Origin: Fibrobacterota bacterium
GTDB lineage: Bacteria > Fibrobacterota > Chitinivibrionia > Chitinivibrionales > FEN-1185
NCBI GenBank assembly: GCA_003165595.1
Contig: PLWQ01000041.1
Span: 57,517 to 121,516, forward strand
Length of the DNA stretch: 64,000 bases
Reading direction: 5' to 3'
Within the stretch, counting starts at the first letter, position 1. The number at the start of each line of letters is the position of its first letter. The notes beneath the pieces were generated by a model. It was not told where the DNA came from. It saw only the letters and a program-made list of their open reading frames with translations, and did not search any database. This document shows positions 15,770-23,099 of the stretch, in pieces. The translations under genes were made by a program, and so were the position numbers.

Positions 15770-18178
15770 ATGCGGATAACCAGGTTCCTTAAGATAACTG
15801 CGATAATGCTTATCAGCCTCCTGGCACTTGCGAGCAGACCTGTTTTTCCGCAAACTCAAGTGGGCAAAGGATCCTACGTCACTTCAGGAAATTTTTCGGT
15901 CCCGACTTTCAATCCATACATCACTTCAGATTTCAGCCAGAAAGTGATATCCGACAAATGGTGGGCCACCCTTATGACCCAACAATTCTCATCCGGAATG
16001 TGGGCCCATCCGCTCGACTACCAGACAACCGCATCAGGCCTCCAAATGGGGTATCCCGGCGCCGCAACGGTGCAGGGAGACGGGCTCTATTGCTCATATG
16101 TCAACGATCTCACCGTTGGGATAGACGGCTTGAACGCTGCGTCGACGGCAGTGGCGTCCTATTCCCATTTCGGCGTCACCGCCCGCTGGACATCAGGCGC
16201 CATTCTTATGGAAGCCACCCTGTGCCAGGGAATACCGTTCGCTTATTTCAAGATAACCGGTGGCAATGCCAAGATCGCATTTAGCGGCAACCCGACCATC
16301 TGGTACAATCAGGGCGGCGTTGTTGGCGCGACGATTGGCGGCCACAATTACGGCATATTCGCGCCAACGGGTGCGGCTTGGAGCGGCACGGCATCCATGA
16401 CGTCCTCGCTAGCGGGCAAAAACTACCTTTCCGTGGCGCTCCTTCCCGATAACACGGCCCAGACCCTTTCTTTCTTCCAGCAATACGCTTATTCATTCGT
16501 AACGGACACCCGCGTCAGCTGGACCTACAACGAGCAAACAGCAATCCTCACGGACCTTTTTAGCGTTGTCACACAGGCCAAGGAAGGAAGTCAGACCGGC
16601 ACAATTTTCGCCGCATTCCGTCATCAATGGAAAGAGATGCCCGGGCCGTTCCTGCAGTACACCTATCAAAGCGCGCGCGGCGTGATGAAGGTGGTTGCTG
16701 GACAGAGTTTCACCGTCCCCATGAAGTTCAACGGCATTCTCACCACCATGCCGGACTCCGGGGTGAACATGAATACTCTAAACGGGCTTGTTAATGGCGA
16801 AAATATTCCCAGTTCCATAGGCTCCGGCTCATGCACCTACAACAAGGATCTTGGCAGGTTTGCCCAGTTGTGTGAAGAGGCCAACCTCGCAGGCAACACC
16901 GCCAAACGCAGCGCAATAGTCACCAGCCTCGAGTCGAGCCTTCAAAACTGGTTTACTGCCGACGGCAACCCGGAGTTCTATTACCACAAGCCATGGAACA
17001 GGCTCATCGGATATCCTACTTGCTTTTACGCAGACACGCGCTTCGCCGATCACCATTTCCACTACGGTTACTACCTCCGCGCGGCGTCGGTCGTTGCGGA
17101 ATACGACACAACTTGGGCAAAACTCCAGAACTGGGGCGGCATGGTCCAGATGCTTATCCGGGATGTCAACTCCTGGGACGACAATGACTCGCTGTTCGGA
17201 AGATTCGCCTACTTTGAGCCCTACGAAGGCCATGGCTGGGCCGACGGCATGGGCTTCGCAAACGGCTCCAATCAGGAATCATCGTCCGAGTCGATGAACT
17301 TCAACGCCGGCCTCATCCTTTGGGGCGTAATGACGGGTAACAAGACGCTTCGCGACGAGGGGATCTTCATGTACGTCAACGAAGCGCGCGCCATCGAACA
17401 GTATTGGTGGGACGTTGATCACGTTACGTTTCCGTCCGGATATACCCACACTTGTGTTGGCCAGGTCTGGAGCAATGGCGGTGCCTACGGCACGTGGTTC
17501 TCAGGTGACGTGTCCGCTATCCATGGCATAAACTTCCTGCCGAACACCTCCGGCCACATGTACTACGGACGCTGCCCGGACTACATTCCGTCAAACTACA
17601 AGGAAGGCTTCAACGGCGGCTGGTCCGATCTTTTCTACGAATTCCTGGCGTATTCCGATGCGACAACGGCGATGCAGAAATACAACTCGGGCACCGGCAT
17701 TGAAGGCGGTAACACCAAGGCGGCGTGCTACAACGAGATTGCGTCGCTCAACACGGTGGGAAGGCTCGACACTACCATAACCGGCAGCACGCCCACGTAT
17801 GGCGTATTCGACAATGGCAATACGCGCACCTACTGCGCCTATAATCCCGAATATACCGATTTGACCGTTATGTTCAACGACGGATTCAGCATGGTAGTGC
17901 CTTCACGCAAGCAGATCTGCGCCAGCGGGCCGGTGCGGCCGGTTTCGGTGAAAACAGAGCCTTTGACAAAACAGTACTCCGTGCCGGGATCGTGCAGGAT
18001 CCTTTACTCGGGCGGCGCTTTCCGCATGCCGCGTCTTGACGGGGGAACGCGCAGCGTCGCCGTGTTCAATGCTAGCGGCAAGGAAACGTGGGAATCGGCC
18101 GTTTGTTCGGGAAAGCTTGTGCCCGCCGCGCCGGAGAATCTCGCAAAAGGAGTATATTTCATCAAGCAGTTCAGGTGA
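15770..18178 (+). CDS. GH81 endo-beta-1,3-glucanase with C-terminal sorting-like domain
   Basis: 802 residues with a signal peptide (RFLKITAIMLISLLALASRP). The N-terminal beta-domain (KWWATLMTQQFSSGMWAHPL) and the catalytic part match GH81. ADHHFHYGYYLRAASVVAEYD lies near residues 425-445, GRFAYFEPYEGHGWADGMG follows near 480-495, and NQESSSESMNFNAGLILWG near 500-520. The Asp of DHHFHYGY and the Glu residues of QESSSE are the expected catalytic positions. It hydrolyses internal beta-1,3-glucosidic bonds of laminarin or callose. The last ~80 residues (VAVFNASGKETWE, KGVYFIKQF) are a sorting-type domain. It is monocistronic, ending in a hairpin at 18205-18242. Confidence 0.85.
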   Translation: MRITRFLKITAIMLISLLALASRPVFPQTQVGKGSYVTSGNFSVPTFNPYITSDFSQKVISDKWWATLMTQQFSSGMWAHPLDYQTTASGLQMGYPGAATVQGDGLYCSYVNDLTVGIDGLNAASTAVASYSHFGVTARWTSGAILMEATLCQGIPFAYFKITGGNAKIAFSGNPTIWYNQGGVVGATIGGHNYGIFAPTGAAWSGTASMTSSLAGKNYLSVALLPDNTAQTLSFFQQYAYSFVTDTRVSWTYNEQTAILTDLFSVVTQAKEGSQTGTIFAAFRHQWKEMPGPFLQYTYQSARGVMKVVAGQSFTVPMKFNGILTTMPDSGVNMNTLNGLVNGENIPSSIGSGSCTYNKDLGRFAQLCEEANLAGNTAKRSAIVTSLESSLQNWFTADGNPEFYYHKPWNRLIGYPTCFYADTRFADHHFHYGYYLRAASVVAEYDTTWAKLQNWGGMVQMLIRDVNSWDDNDSLFGRFAYFEPYEGHGWADGMGFANGSNQESSSESMNFNAGLILWGVMTGNKTLRDEGIFMYVNEARAIEQYWWDVDHVTFPSGYTHTCVGQVWSNGGAYGTWFSGDVSAIHGINFLPNTSGHMYYGRCPDYIPSNYKEGFNGGWSDLFYEFLAYSDATTAMQKYNSGTGIEGGNTKAACYNEIASLNTVGRLDTTITGSTPTYGVFDNGNTRTYCAYNPEYTDLTVMFNDGFSMVVPSRKQICASGPVRPVSVKTEPLTKQYSVPGSCRILYSGGAFRMPRLDGGTRSVAVFNASGKETWESAVCSGKLVPAAPENLAKGVYFIKQFR

Positions 18179-18447
18179 TCTTGCGTTGAGAGAAACACAA
18201 TGCAAACGGCCCGGCCATCTCGTGCGAGATGGCTGGGCCGTTGTCATATCCGGTTGCGGCACAGTAAAGAACCACGGCCACAGGCCGTGGCTTTAATGAG
18301 GGGTACAACCCCGAAATCAAAGAAAGCACGTCAGTGCTTTTTCGTAACGTTGTGCTCCACGCCCCAGGGCGTGGCCTCTTTTCAAGAAAACGCCGCAGGC
18401 TTCTCTCTCTCGCCTATACATGCAGCACAAAATGAACCGCGCTGCCG
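18179..18447. repeat. Cluster of four hairpins in an intergenic region
   Basis: Four stem-loops follow one another: 18205-18242 (18-base arms, one G-T pair, the probable GH81 terminator), 18272-18290 (CCACGGCC/GGCCGTGG followed by CTTTAATGAGG), 18323-18342 (AAAGCAC/GTGCTTT plus T-run) and 18357-18374 (CCACGCCC/GGGCGTGG). The second to fourth look like the subterminal hairpins of IS200/IS605-type or REP-like elements. No transposase is present. Confidence 0.5.
18205..18242 (+). terminator. Terminator hairpin after GH81
   Basis: 18-base arms (18205-18222 and 18225-18242) with a 2-base loop. The following TTGTCAT is only weakly T-rich. Confidence 0.55.
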
Positions 18448-18786
18448 TCAGGCAGCCACTTCCACCGCCGACTTTCTCAGGTCTCTCTTGAGAAAATGTA
18501 TCCTGCGGCGAAGATGCTTGAGATCCTCATGTTTTCCCGCTTTTAGGGCCTCGTCGCGTTTTGCCTTGAGCGCCTTGATTTTGTCTTTGAGCGAGATCTT
18601 GGCACCTCCAGCCGCAACCTTGTGATGGACCTGCATGGGAATGGCGAGCGCGGTGCAGAGTTTCTCCAGCAGATGCTCTTTGTTGAGCTGGGAGTATCCC
18701 TGCAAGGCATCGTGCTGAATGCCGGCGGCTATGTCGCGAAGTTCGGCAACGGTTTTCTTCTTGAGTTCTTCATAGGTGTGGGACAT
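18448..18786 (-). CDS. Small Rho_N/SAP-like protein
   Basis: 112 residues from the ATG at 18786, which has AGGAGGAGA just upstream; an alternative ATG at 18831 has no such site. Residues about 4-50 (YEELKKKTVAELRDIAAGIQ, then LQGYSQLNKEHLLEKLC) match the Rho N-terminal/SAP-like helix-extended-loop-helix fold that binds nucleic acid. The C-terminal half is basic and helical (KDKIKALKAKRDEALKAGK, RRRIHFLKRDLRKS). It may be a small nucleic-acid-binding protein. It is a single gene with no clear partner. Confidence 0.65.
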   Translation of the reverse strand: MSHTYEELKKKTVAELRDIAAGIQHDALQGYSQLNKEHLLEKLCTALAIPMQVHHKVAAGGAKISLKDKIKALKAKRDEALKAGKHEDLKHLRRRIHFLKRDLRKSAVEVAA

Positions 18787-18902
18787 GAGCCTATCTCCTC
18801 CTGTAGGGGTGTGCGAGTAATACGGTACCACGTTTCACCATTAAAGTAAAATCCGCACAGTAAGAAAACAATACCTTGTGCCCCGTGCTGCGCAAAACAA
18901 GA

Positions 18903-18939
18903 GCCGGCGCCCCCGGAATCACTCCGACCCGGCGCCGGC
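18903..18939 (-). terminator. Terminator of the VIT/VWA gene
   Basis: GCCGGCGCC (18903-18911) and GGCGCCGGC (18931-18939). Read on the minus strand it is followed by TCTTGTTTTG. It lies 47 bases past the stop at 18987. Confidence 0.6.
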
Positions 18940-18986
18940 CCTGCAGTCACGGCAACTGTACGGACCGCCTTGCGCGGCCGATTGTA

Positions 18987-21092
18987 TCACCTGATGTGGC
19001 GCATGGTGATCATCTGACGCGTTTGCCCGATTTCCAGGACCGCAAGGTAGATGCCTGCGCACAGCTGCCTGCCGCCATCGTCGGTTGCATTCCACCGCAC
19101 CACGTAGTTGCCGCCCATCGTCACCTCGTTCACCAGGGTTCGAACCAGCGCGCCGCGCGCGTCGTAGATCCTGATCGTCACGCGTTGCGGAGTCGAAAGC
19201 GCCGGGACGCTGTACCGTATCTGGGTCGTGAATGTAAACGGGTTGGGCAAGTTCGCATGCAGGGTAACCCTTGTTGCGAGCTTGTCGGTCTTGTCGAGCA
19301 ATGTGTTCCCGACGGGTGGTTCGGTTACGACGGCCGAGGTGTACTTGGTGATAATGCTGTATTTCTTCCCGAGCACTTTCACCGCGTCAACAAGCTCCGG
19401 CAGCTCGCCGTAAATACCGATTTCATTGAGGAGATAGTCGATTTTGGACGAAGCCCACATGCGGGGAACAAACGGCTGGTTTCCGGCGGTGGACGGAAAA
19501 GCAAGCGTCTGTTTGAGCATGAGCGAATCACTACCCCGCGATCCGCGGAAGGTAATGGGAAACTGTCCCGAGGTGCGATACCTTCCGAGCACCGAAAGCT
19601 GGGCGCCCAGGTACAGGTTCGGCAGCGGATTCGGATACATGTCGTAGGCGGAAATACCGCCGTAGTCGATTGACAGATTCTTGAGGAGCGGGAAGGATAT
19701 CTTGTTCAGGAAGCTCTGCATCATCACGTTGATGCTGTCGTCGGCCAGGATCATGGTGGCGAACCCGCTGTTCTGTTTGGCGAGAAGCTTGAGGAAATCA
19801 ACGCCCACCTGGTCGCCTATGCCGAATGTGAAGATCTCCACCCCGCCCGAGTTGTGCGCCGCGACCGTGTCGATGATGCTTGCCGAAGTGGAAGTTGCGG
19901 GCCAGGTCGGCTGGCCATCGGTAAGGAAAACGATTGCATTCACCATAGAAGAGATCCAAGTGCTCTTGAGTGCCGCCTTGAGAGCGTCTTCGATATCGGT
20001 GAGGCCGGCCTCCGAAAGTTGATTGATAAAGGCATGAGCCGCGGCCCTGTCTGCCGAATCGGCGGGCACGAGATCCGCGGAAAACGGCCGGACCGCGGTG
20101 CTGAACGCGATAATGTTGAACTTGTCCCCGGGATTCAGTTTGTCAACCATGGCATTGAGCGATGCGCGCAACTGGATTATCCTTGTACCCGACATCGAGC
20201 TGGATATGTCGGCAACCAGGACCACGTTCTTGTTGAGCGCATGTGCCGTATCGGGCGGCGTCACCCACAGAAGAAAATAGGGGTTGTCGCCCAACGTATC
20301 GAAGAAAAGCATGGAATCCGGCTTCACGGTGTAGGTAAGGTGATTCATCGCGTAATCGGTGAGCCCCAGGGTATACACCAGCTGGAGATCCTTTTCGGAA
20401 TAGGAGTTCTCGTTGCCGAATGTCGCCGTGTAATGATAGTCGGACAGTTTGGTAATGGCAAGCTCGGGACTCCCGGCATGCGAAGGCGATACGAGAGACA
20501 GAATCTTGTTCTGCGCCGTGAGGTCGAAGGTGAGGGATGTCACCAGAACCGGTTTCGGCGAGAGATTGACCGTTTTCATGAAGAACGCATACTCGACGCT
20601 TGCTGCATCGTAGGGCAGGAGTTCGGCATACGTAATTTCGATGCGACGCTCGCACATCGGCGAACCAACCGGGTCTATGGGAAAAACCGAGAGCTTGAAG
20701 ACGTTGTTGCCCATGTCCTGAAGAAGCGCAGGATCGATGGATCGGCGAACGATCGAATCGTACTTCATGGAAGCTGTATCGGAATCCATTACCTTGGCAA
20801 CGACGCGCTGCCCGTTGATCCACAAAGCCAGTTCGGTGATGACCGCATTATCCGGAAGCGGAAAAACGAAAACGCCTTCCAGACGGTTGCTTGTTTCATT
20901 CTTGAACGTCTGGTCCACGTGGGTCACCGCAATCTGATCGGTTATCTTGACATCCGCATTATACTTTTCCAGCCAGAGCGCGGTGCCCGAATCGTTGGAC
21001 AAGGCCCGCCGGGCATACAACGCTCCTACCGCATGCGTTGAGCTTGCAAACGCCAGCAGCACCAGAACAAGGCACATCAGTTTCTTCATCAT
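18987..21092 (-). CDS. VIT and VWA domain surface protein with sorting-type C-terminus
   Basis: 701 residues with a signal peptide (LMCLVLVLLAFASSTHA). About 30-165 form a VIT domain (VDQTFKNETSNRLEGVFVFPL, ALWINGQRVVAKVM). About 265-435 form a von Willebrand A domain with a complete-looking MIDAS (VADISSSMSG, FLTDGQPTW). The end (LHANLPNPFTFTTQIRYS, IRIYDARGALVRTL, AGIYLAVLEIGQ) is a FlgD/Por-type sorting domain. This arrangement suggests a metal-dependent adhesion protein on the cell surface. Site B1 (21207-21223) lies 114 bases upstream, and the terminator is at 18903-18939. Confidence 0.8.
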   Translation of the reverse strand: MMKKLMCLVLVLLAFASSTHAVGALYARRALSNDSGTALWLEKYNADVKITDQIAVTHVDQTFKNETSNRLEGVFVFPLPDNAVITELALWINGQRVVAKVMDSDTASMKYDSIVRRSIDPALLQDMGNNVFKLSVFPIDPVGSPMCERRIEITYAELLPYDAASVEYAFFMKTVNLSPKPVLVTSLTFDLTAQNKILSLVSPSHAGSPELAITKLSDYHYTATFGNENSYSEKDLQLVYTLGLTDYAMNHLTYTVKPDSMLFFDTLGDNPYFLLWVTPPDTAHALNKNVVLVADISSSMSGTRIIQLRASLNAMVDKLNPGDKFNIIAFSTAVRPFSADLVPADSADRAAAHAFINQLSEAGLTDIEDALKAALKSTWISSMVNAIVFLTDGQPTWPATSTSASIIDTVAAHNSGGVEIFTFGIGDQVGVDFLKLLAKQNSGFATMILADDSINVMMQSFLNKISFPLLKNLSIDYGGISAYDMYPNPLPNLYLGAQLSVLGRYRTSGQFPITFRGSRGSDSLMLKQTLAFPSTAGNQPFVPRMWASSKIDYLLNEIGIYGELPELVDAVKVLGKKYSIITKYTSAVVTEPPVGNTLLDKTDKLATRVTLHANLPNPFTFTTQIRYSVPALSTPQRVTIRIYDARGALVRTLVNEVTMGGNYVVRWNATDDGGRQLCAGIYLAVLEIGQTRQMITMRHIR

Positions 21093-21206
21093 TCCCTCCC
21101 TCGTTTAAGGCCTTTTGTGCTCAAGACAGGTTCGGAACCCATCGTGACCGTCACAAACAAATATACCCTGCATCGCCGCGTGCGGCAACAGGCCCCGCGT
21201 AAAAGT

Positions 21207-21223
21207 GTTTTCTGGCAGAAAAC
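21207..21223. promoter_or_regulatory. Palindromic site B1, GTTTTCY-N3-RGAAAAC
   Basis: GTTTTCT-GGC-AGAAAAC, upstream of the VIT/VWA gene. Matching sites are at 26799-26815 and 47785-47801. The flanks AAGTG and GTC are shared with B2. Confidence 0.6.
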
Positions 21224-21287
21224 GTCTCTGCATCGAGGGAAAATTATTTACACAGGGGAACTCAACCGGGACGCGCGGCCCCGCACA

Positions 21288-23051
21288 TTAGCGAACGAGA
21301 AGAATGGACCGGTACTGGGAGGACCCGTCCGAAAAGAAGTACCTTGCGTACACGACGCCGGCCGAGCCGAGGCCGGGCGCAACCAGGCTCGACTGGTTCC
21401 CCACCGGAAGCGTTGCCAGCGTTCGCCCGGCAACATTGTACAGCGCAATGCGGGTGATAGCGCAGGCAGGCGCCTGCCTGACGAAGAAAACCAGGGCGTT
21501 GCCTACAAATTTGCAGGTTATGGAAGAACGGCCGTCGCGGGAGAAAACCGGTCCCGTCGATGCGACGGTGGAATTGGCTTCGTTTACGATCCTCAGCCTG
21601 CCGGCGCCCGCGGTAAGGGTGAGGACATCGCCGCGCTGCCAAGCGTGATTCGCGACAAACGCGTAATCGACCATCATGCACTTGAATTCGGGGCACGACA
21701 AGTCCCGTTTCCCGAGTTCACAGGAGGCAAAGACCTGCAGGCTTGACTGACTCAGCACCAGGTTGATCGCGCCGGATTTGAGCAGCAGAGAATCTACCAT
21801 GCACTGCGAATCGGGCGGCAGCGAGCCGATGGTGTATTTCCCGTCGCTCTTAAGGTTGTAGGTGGACCCGCCTGTTGACAAATTGATAGCCACATCGGTA
21901 TAGCTTCCGTCCGTGTCTTTGAGCTGAACGGTATAGTTGGAATTGTTGGGGCCAACAAAGGTAAAAGCTCCTTTGTTGACAGAATCCATGAGAGCCGTGG
22001 GCGCCGTGGATGCTATTGAGGAAGGATTGAGCCGGAAGGTGGCTGCCGTCCTGTTCCATTGGTTGTCGAGCAGTTCAACGCCGAATCCGTCCCACCGGTT
22101 GATGAAATTTGCCATCCTGTAGTTGGCGGTGCCGATGGTATGCAATGTCCACGCGGCGCCGTTATGATCGATAAACGTGCCCTTCCTGCCCACGGCGCCG
22201 CGAGAGGAAATGTACGTGAGGGCGCCTGCTCCCTGCGGCTGGCTGCTGAAGACATACTTGGCACCCAGCTTGCCGTAAATGGAACCGGTTGAAGTTCCGG
22301 CAAAGCCGTTGTTCACGCACAGGACAGTATCGGTGACACCGGTGCCCAAATCGTAGTTGGTCTCGGTCCAGGCGCCGGCATTGATCCGGAAATACCGGAG
22401 GAGACCGTTGGAACCGAGGAGCCACTCGGCCGTGTCTTTCTGGACCGTTGAATCGTACGCACCCTGTATCGCGAGAACTTCCTGGCCCGCCAGCAGCCCG
22501 CTCGTCTTGAGCGTATCGACATGGAGCGCGGCCAGCGTTGCCGTGGAAAGACTCACCGCCAGGACATTCTTCTGGCTGGTCTTGACCATCAGCTTGACGC
22601 TGTCGCCACCGTAGGCCGGGCTCTTGACAAGATACACCGGCGAATTTGAAGCGAGAGTGATGCCCGTAAGCGTGACCTTCAAAGGATCGAGATAGTCGAG
22701 AAAGCAGCTCGTGCATGGCGGCTTGGGGGTCGGGCAGTCGTAGTGCGTTTGCATGAGGTACAGGTCGTTTGTCGCAGTCGTGAACATTGCCGTCGCCCCG
22801 GCGGCCGGCCCGCAGATGTCGTACTGCGCGGGCTTGAGCCCGCCGCACAAAGTGTCGGGTATGCTGATGCTGACGCTGTCGTAGGCGGCCTTGCCCCAAT
22901 TTCTGCCTGTGAAGGCGGGATGGAGATAGACATACCCGTTACTATCCGGATCGCATTGCGGCAGCGCAGGTGCGGAAAGCAAAAGAAGGCCAAGCACGGC
23001 GACAACGCATCGCCGCGCAGGGTTTCTCTTTTGCAAATTTTCCCGTTTCAT
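21288..23051 (-). CDS. Exported protein of unknown function with sorting-like C-terminus
   Basis: 587 residues from the ATG at 23051, chosen because a GGAG lies about ten bases upstream and the signal peptide (RRCVVAVLGLLLLSAPALPQ) follows; the frame opens at 23081. The N-terminal part is Cys-rich (YDCPTPKPPCTSCFLDYLDP). The middle is beta-rich with no recognised fold. The C-terminal ~100 residues (RIALYNVAGRTLATLPVG, VVYARYFFSDGSSQ) resemble a sorting domain. It starts 48 bases after the Kelch lipoprotein and is probably in the same transcript as the TIGR02147 regulator. Confidence 0.6.
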   Translation of the reverse strand: MKRENLQKRNPARRCVVAVLGLLLLSAPALPQCDPDSNGYVYLHPAFTGRNWGKAAYDSVSISIPDTLCGGLKPAQYDICGPAAGATAMFTTATNDLYLMQTHYDCPTPKPPCTSCFLDYLDPLKVTLTGITLASNSPVYLVKSPAYGGDSVKLMVKTSQKNVLAVSLSTATLAALHVDTLKTSGLLAGQEVLAIQGAYDSTVQKDTAEWLLGSNGLLRYFRINAGAWTETNYDLGTGVTDTVLCVNNGFAGTSTGSIYGKLGAKYVFSSQPQGAGALTYISSRGAVGRKGTFIDHNGAAWTLHTIGTANYRMANFINRWDGFGVELLDNQWNRTAATFRLNPSSIASTAPTALMDSVNKGAFTFVGPNNSNYTVQLKDTDGSYTDVAINLSTGGSTYNLKSDGKYTIGSLPPDSQCMVDSLLLKSGAINLVLSQSSLQVFASCELGKRDLSCPEFKCMMVDYAFVANHAWQRGDVLTLTAGAGRLRIVNEANSTVASTGPVFSRDGRSSITCKFVGNALVFFVRQAPACAITRIALYNVAGRTLATLPVGNQSSLVAPGLGSAGVVYARYFFSDGSSQYRSILLVR

Positions 23052-23099
23052 CGTGTTCACTCCAGGCCTTATCGGCCGCACCGTTTCCCGCGCAAAGTT

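Noticed and set aside
19854-21041. 395-codon open frame antisense to the VIT/VWA gene
   Set aside because: It lies entirely opposite a gene with signal peptide, VIT, MIDAS and sorting domain. Its translation is Arg/His/Gly-rich with no domain pattern, as expected from a GC-rich antisense frame.
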